35,057 bases of DNA, taken from positions 1-35,057 of the forward strand of contig JAGHTY010000207.1 of assembly GCA_018065125.1 (NCBI GenBank), written 5' to 3'. The notes beneath the pieces were generated by a model. It was not told where the DNA came from. It did no database searches and worked only from the letters and a program-made list of their open reading frames with translations. The translations under genes and the position numbers were made by a program. Numbering within the stretch: the stretch's first letter is position 1; every line of letters begins with the position of its first letter. This document shows, piece after piece, positions 24,956 through 32,645 of the stretch. The stretch comes from Candidatus Minthousia equi (GTDB lineage Bacteria > Bacteroidota > Bacteroidia > Bacteroidales > Bacteroidaceae).

Positions 24956-25105
24956 ATGTTTCTGTATTTTTGAATGAAAATTATCAATAGCTAAAACAAA
25001 GAATGAGAGGTTGCAACGATTCAATAACGGATTATCAAAATACTGATACTTTACTTAGGATTATCCTTAACTCAAGTAGGAATTGCGATATAAATTCCCG
25101 TTTTA

Positions 25106-25864
25106 TCAGTCTCCCTTTTTTGCTTTTTTGTTGGAATGTTCCTTTCTTGCTTCTCTTAATTCGTCTAGATAACGAGCTGTAATAACACCTGATGGTAAAG
25201 CAATAACGGCAACGCCAAACAAGGATGAAATCATGCTAATACATCTACCAATATCTGTTACGGGGCAAAGGTCTCCATAGCCAACAGTTGTAAGTGTAAC
25301 GGTTGCCCAGTATATTGCATCAAAGAAAGAAGTAAATGTTTTTGCTCCTGTCTCTGGGTTTATTTTAGGCTCAACATTAAACATTATCAATGCTGTAACA
25401 AAAATGTAAAGTAGAGCGATTAGCAATACGGAAAATAGTATTCTTCTTTCTAACTTTAGAATATTAAAAAACAATACAATAGACCTTGACAGTCGAAGCA
25501 ATTTGAAGACTCTAAAGATTTTTATTAACCTTATGCAACGAAATACTTTGTAAGCAGGGTTTATAAGGCTAATTGCAGGAAGTATGGAAAGCACGTCTAT
25601 TATTGCCATTATATGAAAGGGGTATTCCATATAAGAACGTGTACTTTTGTTGATTGTTAGGTCTGCTATATACCATCTTGCAAGATAGTCAATAACAAAT
25701 AATATGGTTGTTGCTATTTCAATCGTAGTAAACCAAGGTTGACTTTCCATACACATCAATGGGAGCAAACTAATAATAACTACAATAAAAGTTGAGATAT
25801 TATATATCTTTGCTCCGATACCTGTTTCTCCTTCCAATATACTATAGAGTACTTGTTTTGCCAT
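25106..25864 (-). CDS. Voltage-gated potassium channel, six-helix type
   Basis: A 252-residue inner-membrane ion channel subunit with the full Kv layout. S4 has a basic residue every third position (R109, R112, K115, R118, K121, R124, then R127), a real voltage sensor. The pore has the potassium filter TTVGYGD at 192-198, and S6 contains 'GVAVIALPSGVI'. The short cytosolic tail is highly charged. It starts 14 nt behind the AAA+ gene on the same strand with no promoter between, so the two are almost surely co-transcribed. Selective K+ flux is firm from the filter. A role as an effector that collapses membrane potential when signalled by the ATPase is inference; ordinary potassium homeostasis is the alternative. 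Confidence 0.92.
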   Translation of the reverse strand: MAKQVLYSILEGETGIGAKIYNISTFIVVIISLLPLMCMESQPWFTTIEIATTILFVIDYLARWYIADLTINKSTRSYMEYPFHIMAIIDVLSILPAISLINPAYKVFRCIRLIKIFRVFKLLRLSRSIVLFFNILKLERRILFSVLLIALLYIFVTALIMFNVEPKINPETGAKTFTSFFDAIYWATVTLTTVGYGDLCPVTDIGRCISMISSLFGVAVIALPSGVITARYLDELREARKEHSNKKAKKGD

Positions 25865-25878
25865 TCTGTAATTGCTTT

Positions 25879-28800
25879 TTATTTTGTGGAAATATCGTCT
25901 GGTAGGATTTCTGATAAAGTGTCTTTGGTCAAGTTTGGTTCAGAGGCCAAACGTGATGCTTGGTTCTCAATAGTTTTTTCAAATAAATTGCGAACATAAC
26001 GTCCATTGCCGAAATTCTTGTCTTTATGTTCAATAGCATTCCTGATGACACAATGTAATACATCAATAGCTTCATTCTTTATGGTATATTCATGTTTAGA
26101 TAAACTAAGTTTGAAAATTTCAACTAATTCATCTTCTGAATAATCTATGAAATGAATATATCTATTGAATCTTGACTGTAATCCAGGGTTGGAATTAATG
26201 AAATCCTTCATTTCGTTCGAATAACCAGCAAGTATAACTACTAGTTTGTCACGGTCATCTTCCATTCGTTTCAACAATGTAGATATGGCTTCCATTCCAT
26301 AATCATTGTTACTGCCCTGCACTAAAGAATAAGCCTCGTCAATAAAAAGAACACCATCTAAGGCAGAATCAATTATTTTGTTGGTCTTGACTGCTGTTTG
26401 TCCCACATATTCTGCAACAAGTCCAGATCTGTCCGTCTCTACCAAATGGCCTTTCTTTAGAATACCAAGGTCTTGATAAATGTTTGCAATAATACGTGCA
26501 ACAGTAGTTTTGCCTGTTCCTGGATTACCTGTAAATACACAGTGATATGAGATTGGTGTTGTTTTAAGACCATTCTTCTTTCTGGTTTGCTGTATTTTGA
26601 TAAAATTGATTAATCTGTTTACTTCTTCTTTTACTAGGTGCAAACCGATTAATTCCTGAAGTTCATTTTGAGAATTAGATGGTATTATTTCAGGCTGAAT
26701 TACATCTTCTTTTACTTCAGAAGGATTTCTGGTTGCATTGAATATTTTTTCCACTTCTTCAATCGTGTTTACCATTAGTTGAGGAAATAATTTGTCTTCA
26801 CATCTTTTTATTATACCAAGATTTTCTAACTGGTCTATTATTCTACTTGCTCTATTATAACCGATGCAAAAATTTCTTTGTACAAAACTGGTGCTAATAC
26901 ATTTTTTCTCTACTATAACTTTAGCAACATCTTCTATAATTGGGTCATATCCCGAAAGGGTATTCTTTGTTTTACCTGTCCAATCTGTATCTTTAATTGT
27001 TGCCAAAGGTTTGCCATCTGTTGTTAGATCTTTTGCTTTCATCAAGTTAGCAAGGATTTCACTTTCTCGTGCATCAATTGTACCATCTGCTTTTGCAATG
27101 GCAGAAGCAAAACGATAAAGGTGTACCATATACTGTGACATTAAGTTCTTGTCAACATATTGAAATGCGTGTTGTAGGAAAAATTGTCCAAATGGGATAG
27201 GACTGTTATTTTTATTTTTTATAAAGTGATCAAAAAGTTTTCGGGTATTAGGCGCAACTTTGTCACGATAATCTGTCAATCTAGAATAGTCTAAAATGAA
27301 ATCAGGTGATGATATATTGTTTGCAAAAAGTAACAAACCTATTTCTTCAGCATTTCCACTATTAAGTTTATATCCTAGGTCTGAATAGCATCGATAGCTA
27401 TCCATTAACATTGTAAAGGTTATTTTGTCATCTAAAGGCCATGGAGATCCGTCTTTATTGGTTAAGGACATCATTCTGTCTATTTCTTTTCTTACTTCAT
27501 GTTTTCTTGTTGCAGACTTCAGGAATCCACATAACGATCTGGCTTCTGTTTGCATAAGATCAAACCGTTCTTTTGTAAGTATGGGTACTAAAATGGTGGG
27601 TTTATTATTTTCGTCTTTATCCCTGATGTTTTCTTCTTGTTGATTCTCTGTTTTTATATCATCCAATATTATTTTATCAAATTTACTATTGATTGAATTT
27701 CTTGGAACTACATTGTTGTATTCTTCTAATGAACCTGTGAAATTTTCTGCGGCCTTTGAGTTGCTAAACAGAAATGTTGTAGAGAATAGTTTCAATGGAT
27801 TCTTATAACAAGAAAACTTAATCTCTCCATATTCAAATATTAAGAGTTGGGGATTGTATGCAAATCTCTTATCGGGGCCTCCATTTTTATTGACATAAGT
27901 CCATGTTGTCCCAAGTAAATTGGAGTCAAAAGGACGGATGTCTTTTTCCTGAAAGCGTGTACTTTTGTATGAAATATTAATTTCATCATAGTTATATACA
28001 GAAAAATCCGACGTATTTTTTGCAACAATAATGAAACATGGATAAAGGTATATTTTGTAACAGCCATCATCAAAAACAGGAATGTCGTAGTCGGAATGAA
28101 TAAAGTTAAAAACACCAACATAAACAGATGCTTCTTTTCTCTCAACAAGATTTATAGCAGAAGCTTTAGTCTGATTGTTTGAAACTTTATTATATACATT
28201 CCAGATACGCTCGGAGGTTAATAAAGTTTCAAATCTTTCACAAATGTGCTCAAATCTTTCTCGTGAATCATCATTTAGACTGGCATCGGCATTATACTGA
28301 CTTGCTTCAATGAGATTTCGCGCTGTTTGTAGCTTACTCTCATGTTCTGCCAGTATGTCTTTATATTTTTCTTTCCTATCTATCTCTATTTTCTGCTTTA
28401 AGTTGGAAACTATACCTTCCTCATCTTCAATTTCATCAGCTAATTCACAGCATTTTATGAATGAATTTAGAATCAGTTTCTTTGTGCTGTCTTCTTTGCA
28501 TGATGCAAATGCGGATTTTGCATCCACCAAGTATTGAGGAGTTTTCTTGCTTATAGAGTTCTCACCATTACCATACCAATAAAAGTATTCTGATAATTGC
28601 GATAACAAAAGATACATAAATATTATGGCAGGAATAAAGCAGATGTATGTACCTTTTACCGCTAGAAAAATAAATAATGCCATAGCTAATAAGCATCCTA
28701 TAATACCAACGACATAAGCGGAAGGAGAGTTTTGGGCTCTTTGTTTATCTATGCTTTGTGTATTAACTAATGGACTTGCGTTTTTATGTCCGTCTATCTT

Positions 28801-28971
28801 TTTTCTACTATAGAACCCAGTACCAGGGATACCTGTGTTTACATAAGTACCTTTTTGCCCAAATGTCATACTTGCACCTCTAACGCCAACAGAAGTACTG
28901 ATACCCCCCTTGCTTACATTAACGTGTAACCCTGGTGCAATTTTGATGCGTTTACGATAATTCCATGCCAT
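25879..28971 (-). CDS. DUF4236 - membrane - TerB-like - FtsK-gamma-like - CbbX-type AAA+ multidomain protein
   Basis: A 1030-residue membrane-anchored ATPase of unknown function. In order: DUF4236 at about 3-57 (WNYRKRIKIAPGLHVNVSKG); two hydrophobic helices at about 85-126; charged coiled coil about 160-260; a beta-rich segment about 275-410, perhaps PH-like; TerB-like segment about 605-645 (IAKADGTIDARESEILANLM); FtsK-gamma-like winged helix about 680-725 (STSFVQRNFCIGYNRASRII); CbbX/SpoVK-type AAA+ from about 770, with Walker A GNPGTGKTT 815-823, Walker B VLFIDEAY 874-881, an SRFNR arginine-finger region near 933 and sensor-2 GNGRYVRN near 988. The start at 28971 gives the standard DUF4236 N-terminus. 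AT-rich compared with neighbours, suggesting transfer. No promoter of its own is visible; a 6S-like RNA lies directly upstream. Confidence 0.85.
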   Translation of the reverse strand: MAWNYRKRIKIAPGLHVNVSKGGISTSVGVRGASMTFGQKGTYVNTGIPGTGFYSRKKIDGHKNASPLVNTQSIDKQRAQNSPSAYVVGIIGCLLAMALFIFLAVKGTYICFIPAIIFMYLLLSQLSEYFYWYGNGENSISKKTPQYLVDAKSAFASCKEDSTKKLILNSFIKCCELADEIEDEEGIVSNLKQKIEIDRKEKYKDILAEHESKLQTARNLIEASQYNADASLNDDSRERFEHICERFETLLTSERIWNVYNKVSNNQTKASAINLVERKEASVYVGVFNFIHSDYDIPVFDDGCYKIYLYPCFIIVAKNTSDFSVYNYDEINISYKSTRFQEKDIRPFDSNLLGTTWTYVNKNGGPDKRFAYNPQLLIFEYGEIKFSCYKNPLKLFSTTFLFSNSKAAENFTGSLEEYNNVVPRNSINSKFDKIILDDIKTENQQEENIRDKDENNKPTILVPILTKERFDLMQTEARSLCGFLKSATRKHEVRKEIDRMMSLTNKDGSPWPLDDKITFTMLMDSYRCYSDLGYKLNSGNAEEIGLLLFANNISSPDFILDYSRLTDYRDKVAPNTRKLFDHFIKNKNNSPIPFGQFFLQHAFQYVDKNLMSQYMVHLYRFASAIAKADGTIDARESEILANLMKAKDLTTDGKPLATIKDTDWTGKTKNTLSGYDPIIEDVAKVIVEKKCISTSFVQRNFCIGYNRASRIIDQLENLGIIKRCEDKLFPQLMVNTIEEVEKIFNATRNPSEVKEDVIQPEIIPSNSQNELQELIGLHLVKEEVNRLINFIKIQQTRKKNGLKTTPISYHCVFTGNPGTGKTTVARIIANIYQDLGILKKGHLVETDRSGLVAEYVGQTAVKTNKIIDSALDGVLFIDEAYSLVQGSNNDYGMEAISTLLKRMEDDRDKLVVILAGYSNEMKDFINSNPGLQSRFNRYIHFIDYSEDELVEIFKLSLSKHEYTIKNEAIDVLHCVIRNAIEHKDKNFGNGRYVRNLFEKTIENQASRLASEPNLTKDTLSEILPDDISTK

Positions 28972-29010
28972 AATTATATTTATATCCAGCACCTAGGTGT
29001 ATATAATATA

Positions 29011-29187
29011 GAAGCGTGGTGCTGATATGCCACCACATCGTAGTTTGAAGGTCCTGAGAAAACCCTGAGATACAGATATGAGGATAGCAGCCCACGCTAT
29101 ATGCGCAGGGAGCCATCATGACATTCTTTGTATCTCGTCTTGAAAGTTTCTCAGGTTTTCAAACTACAAAGAAAGCATAACGCTTCC
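29011..29187 (-). ncRNA. ssrS: Candidate 6S RNA
   Basis: A rod-shaped RNA of about 177 nt on the minus strand. Paired arms (plus coordinates): 29011-29017 with 29180-29186 (7 bp); 29040-29049 with 29158-29167 (10 bp); 29053-29061 with 29147-29155 (9 bp); 29067-29074 with 29129-29136 (8 bp), then an irregular stem closed by CGC/GCG around ATATA. Between the last two arms is an asymmetric internal loop, 10 nt on the 5' side and 5 nt on the 3' side. This closing stem, central bubble and terminal stem is the architecture of 6S RNA, which mimics open promoter DNA and binds RNA polymerase holoenzyme. A small extra hairpin (GTGGTG/CACCAC) sits near the 3' end. Size fits 6S (about 180 nt). Identity rests on structure only. 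Confidence 0.65.
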
Positions 29188-29207
29188 ATAAATTCCAATA
29201 AGTTCTG

Positions 29208-29215
29208 CAAATATA
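29208..29215 (-). promoter_or_regulatory. -7 box upstream of the 6S-like RNA
   Basis: Minus-strand TATATTTG matches TAnnTTTG about 21 nt before the outermost stem. No clear -33 TTTG is present (AT-rich there). It fixes the likely strand of the RNA. Confidence 0.5.
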
Positions 29216-29326
29216 CACTTTCTTTCTTAAAGTTAATAAAATAGATAGAAAAACTTTATGTGTTTAATTTTGGAATGTCTAAATATACTTATCCATGTTT
29301 GACGGTTTTGTCGTGGCACAGTATCC

Positions 29327-29352
29327 CATGCGTAACAACAAGTTCATGCGTA
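29327..29352. repeat. Direct repeat CATGCGTA
   Basis: Two identical 8-mers at 29327-29334 and 29345-29352, start to start 18 bp, immediately before the 11-bp array. Confidence 0.6.
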
Positions 29353-29355
29353 GGC

Positions 29356-29410
29356 TCGATTGGTGTTCGATTGAGGTTCGAATAATCCTCGATTCAGGGT
29401 CGCTTATAGA
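29356..29410. repeat. Five-unit 11-bp phased repeat (TCGATT type)
   Basis: Units start at 29356, 29367, 29378, 29389 and 29400: TCGATTGGTGT, TCGATTGAGGT, TCGAATAATCC, TCGATTCAGGG, TCGCTTATAGA. The first four bases are TCGA in four units and TCGC in the fifth; the rest varies. A further TCGAAG follows at 29412, one base out of phase. Confidence 0.75.
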
Positions 29411-29593
29411 ATCGAAGGTTGTATGACGAACACAGGTGTTCAATGAGAAAAAAGTCTAAGTCAACAACATGCCTACGGAATTTCATTCCGCTGCGGATGT
29501 AACAATATTCCTCTGCCCACGGAACGCATATTTGATATATTTCCGATTTTCGATATTTAGGAAGCTCAAAAAAAACATAAAAAACACGATTTT

Positions 29594-29741
29594 ACCTCTC
29601 ACCTCTCACCAAGGCTGTGTTCATGGGCTTTTCAAGGGTGAGAGATTGTTTTTAACCTCTAACCCACCTCTCACCCTTTAAGCTAATCATGAAACATCGA
29701 TGAATAAAGGACTTCGTACACAAAGGTGAGAGGTGAGAGGT
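29594..29741. repeat. 148-bp element bounded by a 17-bp perfect inverted repeat
   Basis: ACCTCTCACCTCTCACC at 29594-29610 is the exact reverse complement of 29725-29741. Inside, AAGGGTGAGAG (29634-29644) is the exact reverse complement of CTCTCACCCTT (29668-29678). Both pairs use the same ACCTCTCACC word. A T-run (GTTTTTGC) follows the right arm. Confidence 0.85.
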
Positions 29742-29800
29742 GTTTTTGCATTTTTCTAAAATTTATATCTTAACTTATCTTATAGAGCATCCTTACATGG

Positions 29801-29830
29801 AATTTTATGGCTGTAAATTTTATGGCTATA
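29801..29830. repeat. 15-bp tandem duplication
   Basis: AATTTTATGGCTGTA at 29801-29815 is followed at once by AATTTTATGGCTATA (one mismatch). A diverged trace, GGGGCTATA, occurs at 29847-29855. Confidence 0.7.
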
Positions 29831-29863
29831 ACATTTGGTTGTAAATGGGGCTATACTGCTTAT

Positions 29864-29904
29864 TACTTTTACTATGTGTAAAGCACCTTTACACAGGTGT
29901 AAAG
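29864..29904 (+). promoter_or_regulatory. Possible promoter with triple GTGTAAAG operator before the efflux operon
   Basis: A weak -7 box TACTTTTA (29864-29871) is followed by GTGTAAAG (29876-29883), CTTTACAC (29887-29894) and GTGTAAAG (29897-29904). The middle box is palindromic with either neighbour, forming TGTGTAAAG-CAC-CTTTACACA or CTTTACAC-AG-GTGTAAAG. The boxes would lie over the transcription start, as expected for a repressor operator, or form alternative RNA hairpins. No regulator gene is in the window. Confidence 0.45.
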
Positions 29905-30015
29905 ATACTTAACAGGTTAAAGCGTGGGGCTAATTTATAAACTGCTGATTATTAGAAGAACCCTTGCTTTGGCACGCTTAATGCAATAGTTTATGCAAAA
30001 AGATGTAAAACAGAT

Positions 30016-31353
30016 ATGAACTATTGCAAGTTTACAATTATGGCATTGTGGATGCTGGGGGCAGAAACCATGCTGGCGCAAACACGCATGACATTGCGCC
30101 AATGCATGGAATATGCCATCAGCAATTCTACAAAGATGAGAATATCGCAAGCCGATAGAGAGGATGAACGCATTTTAAGGCGCGAGGCCATTATGCAGGT
30201 ATTTACGCCATCCGTTCAGGCGCAGACAAATATCTACAATCAGTATGGCCGTAACCTCGACCCCGAAACCAATACCTATAATACTGTAACTACCTTTCAT
30301 AACGGATATTCGCTTTCGGCAGGAATAACATTGTTCGATGGTTTTAGGGCAATCAACAACCTGCGTATTGCCAAGACAACGCAGAAGTTGGGGGTAAGTA
30401 AGGAAGAAGAGACAAGAGACCAGATTTGCCTGGCTACCATGGAAGCCTTCTATAATTACGCTTATTATCATCAACTAGAGGCGGTACTTGAAAAACAGGT
30501 TGAAACTTCGGAAAAAGCATTAGAGAGAGCAAGACGAGAAGAGCAGCTGGGTAGAAAAGGACATGCTGATGTGGTACAGATGGAAAGTGAACTGGCGCAG
30601 AAACGATATCAGTTTATCAATACTGCCAACATGAAGGAGGATGCCTTCATTACCCTGAAAGATGTGATGTTCTGGCCCATGACCGAAGAACTGCTCATTG
30701 ATCCCGAAACCAAGGAACCAGCAAGCATGCTTGTGGCTACCGATGACCTGATTCTCACAGCAAAAGCCACACAACCATCGGCACGTATTGCACAGCTAAA
30801 CCTGAAGAATGCCGAGATAAATCTGAAATCGGCACGTGGTGCCTATTCTCCTACCTTAGGACTATATGCGGGATGGTCAACCTCTTATTATACCTATCCA
30901 GGAAACAACAACTATAAAAAGATTCCTTTTAAAGATCAGTTCAAGAACAATGCTGGTGAATACATTCAGTTACAACTGAGTATCCCAATCTTCGACAGGT
31001 TTGAACGGCGCACAAGAGTAAGCCAGCGTAAGCATGATGTTACACGTGCCATGGCAAACTACGACCAGAAGATGCGCGACATAGAAAACGAAGTATATCG
31101 TGCCGTGGCAGATAGGGATGGTGCACAGGCTTCGTTCTACCAGGCAGACAAATTGAGTAATGTGCAGGAAGAAGCATTCAACCTTAGCCTTAAGCAGTAT
31201 GAACTGGGATTAATCTCGGCAATAGAATACCAAACGGCATCGCAAACCTATCTGAATGCAAAAGCCGAACGCCTGAACAGTCTTCTGAAATGGAAACTGA
31301 AGGATGCCGTAGTGCGGTATTATAATGGAGAAGCATACATTAATCAAGATTAG
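30016..31353 (+). CDS. TolC-family outer-membrane efflux protein
   Basis: A 445-residue outer-membrane channel subunit that would connect to the adaptor encoded next. It has an N-terminal signal peptide ending near TMLAQ, then 'MTLRQCMEYAISNSTKMRISQ', the usual first helix of the outer-membrane efflux domain, and two long-helix repeats: 'LERARREEQLGRKGHADVVQ' near 174-193 and 'LSLKQYELGLISAIEYQTAS' near 391-410, each followed by coiled-coil. Length is normal for the family. Gap to the adaptor is 23 nt. Confidence 0.92.
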   Translation: MNYCKFTIMALWMLGAETMLAQTRMTLRQCMEYAISNSTKMRISQADREDERILRREAIMQVFTPSVQAQTNIYNQYGRNLDPETNTYNTVTTFHNGYSLSAGITLFDGFRAINNLRIAKTTQKLGVSKEEETRDQICLATMEAFYNYAYYHQLEAVLEKQVETSEKALERARREEQLGRKGHADVVQMESELAQKRYQFINTANMKEDAFITLKDVMFWPMTEELLIDPETKEPASMLVATDDLILTAKATQPSARIAQLNLKNAEINLKSARGAYSPTLGLYAGWSTSYYTYPGNNNYKKIPFKDQFKNNAGEYIQLQLSIPIFDRFERRTRVSQRKHDVTRAMANYDQKMRDIENEVYRAVADRDGAQASFYQADKLSNVQEEAFNLSLKQYELGLISAIEYQTASQTYLNAKAERLNSLLKWKLKDAVVRYYNGEAYINQD

Positions 31354-31372
31354 TGATTAGAGATTAGTGATT
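31348..31372. repeat. Short tandem repeat over the TolC stop codon
   Basis: GATTAGTGATTAGA (31348-31361) is followed by a partial copy GATTAGTGATT (31362-31372). The first copy contains the TAG stop. Confidence 0.7.
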
Positions 31373-31376
31373 TATT

Positions 31377-32636
31377 ATGGACAAGATATTAGAAAAGAAA
31401 AAAGGATGGCGTGCCGTTTTCACTAAACGTGCATTGCCATGGTGGGCAGGAGGAGTACTTTTGCTGCTGGTGATATATGTTATTGCCATGCCAAGGCATA
31501 GCACGCAAAGAATCAGTTCCGAAACCATTACGGTAAGCGAAGTAACACGTGGAGAATTCAACGACTACGTGCGCATTAGTGGCACGGTTCAGCCTATGGT
31601 AACCATACAGATAAGTCCTGTTGAGGGCGGAAGGGTTGAAGAGATAATGATAGAAGAAGGTACCCAAGTTAAGAAGGGTGATGAAATCTTGCGTTTGTCA
31701 AACGATGGACTTGACCTGCAGATACTTAATTCAGAGGCAGAACTGGCAGAGAAGGAAAACATCCTTCGCAACACACAGATACAGATGGAGCAAGACCGTT
31801 TAAATGTGCGTCAGCAGAAAGTAGAATTCAATTCGAATGTTCGCAGACTGAAACGTGCATACGAGCAGCAAAAAGAACTATATCAGGAAAAGCTGATAGC
31901 AAAGGAAGAATACCTGAAAGCAAAGGAGGATTACGACCTTGCCTTAGAGAAACTGCACCTGATAAAGGAGAAAGAAGTGCAGGATAGTCTTTACCGCAGC
32001 ACGCAGGTAGAACGAATGCGTGAGAGCCTGGAAAACATGCAACTGAACATGCAGATGATTCGCCGAAGAAAAGATAACCTTACCATAAAGGCACCTATCG
32101 ACGGACAACTGGGATTACTAGATGCTGTATTGGGAGAAAACATCGCTGCAGGAACAAAGATTGGTCAGATTAGTGACATGAGCAGCTACAAGATCGAGGC
32201 TCAGATTGACGAGCATTATATAGATAGGGTGGTGCCAGGACTTAATGCAGGAATGGAACGACAGAAAGAAGAATATTCTGTCTCGCTCAGGAAGGTATAT
32301 CCTGAAGTGCGTGATGGTAAGTTCAAGGCCGATTTCAAGTTTGGTGATAAAGTGCCTTTGAATATCCGAAGTGGCCAGACGTATTATCTGAATCTTCAGC
32401 TTGGTTCACCTGTCGAGGCCATCCTTATTCCTCGTGGCAGTTTCTATCAGAAGACAGGTGGCAAGTGGATATATGTTGTAGATAAAGACGGCGATAAGGC
32501 TGTAAGGCGAGAGATAAAGATAGGCCGACAGAATCCTCAGTATTATGAGGTGCTTGAGGGATTGAATCCTGGAGAAAGAGTCATCTCGTCAGGTTATGAA
32601 AGTTTTGGTGATAACGATATTTTGATATTAAAATAA
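31377..32636 (+). CDS. HlyD/MacA-type periplasmic adaptor (membrane fusion protein)
   Basis: A 419-residue adaptor with one N-terminal membrane helix near 22-40. A lipoyl-like half motif is at about 80-115 (GRVEEIMIEEGTQVKKGDEI), a long coiled-coil hairpin at about 118-240, and the second lipoyl half IKAPIDGQLGLLDAVLGENI near 238-257. Beta-barrel and membrane-proximal domains follow up to GERVISSGYE. This order is typical of MacA-like proteins serving ABC permeases. It bridges the inner-membrane permease and the TolC-like channel; cargo unknown. Confidence 0.92.
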   Translation: MDKILEKKKGWRAVFTKRALPWWAGGVLLLLVIYVIAMPRHSTQRISSETITVSEVTRGEFNDYVRISGTVQPMVTIQISPVEGGRVEEIMIEEGTQVKKGDEILRLSNDGLDLQILNSEAELAEKENILRNTQIQMEQDRLNVRQQKVEFNSNVRRLKRAYEQQKELYQEKLIAKEEYLKAKEDYDLALEKLHLIKEKEVQDSLYRSTQVERMRESLENMQLNMQMIRRRKDNLTIKAPIDGQLGLLDAVLGENIAAGTKIGQISDMSSYKIEAQIDEHYIDRVVPGLNAGMERQKEEYSVSLRKVYPEVRDGKFKADFKFGDKVPLNIRSGQTYYLNLQLGSPVEAILIPRGSFYQKTGGKWIYVVDKDGDKAVRREIKIGRQNPQYYEVLEGLNPGERVISSGYESFGDNDILILK

Positions 32637-32645
32637 AAAGCTGCA

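Larger units (their letters stand above)
29216..30015. other. About 800 nt without a convincing gene, rich in repeats
   Basis: Only a 70-residue ORF (29469-29681) is present and it lacks coding character. The stretch carries a CATGCGTA direct repeat, an 11-bp phased array, a 148-bp inverted-repeat element, a 15-bp tandem repeat and a triple GTGTAAAG element, listed separately. CGGAAT and ATTCCG around 29475-29490 also form a small dyad. Confidence 0.6.

Noticed and set aside
29040-29167. The rod-shaped RNA as a simple terminator
   Set aside because: Four nested arms with a central bubble and no T-run on either side do not fit a terminator.
23956-29187. Integrated mobile element with attachment sites
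   Set aside because: No integrase, transposase or flanking direct repeats were found; the accessory nature is inferred from content and base composition only.
29469-29681. 70-residue ORF in the 29-30 kb gap
   Set aside because: No promoter or recognisable domain; its 3' half runs through one arm of the inverted-repeat element, so it looks like a chance ORF.
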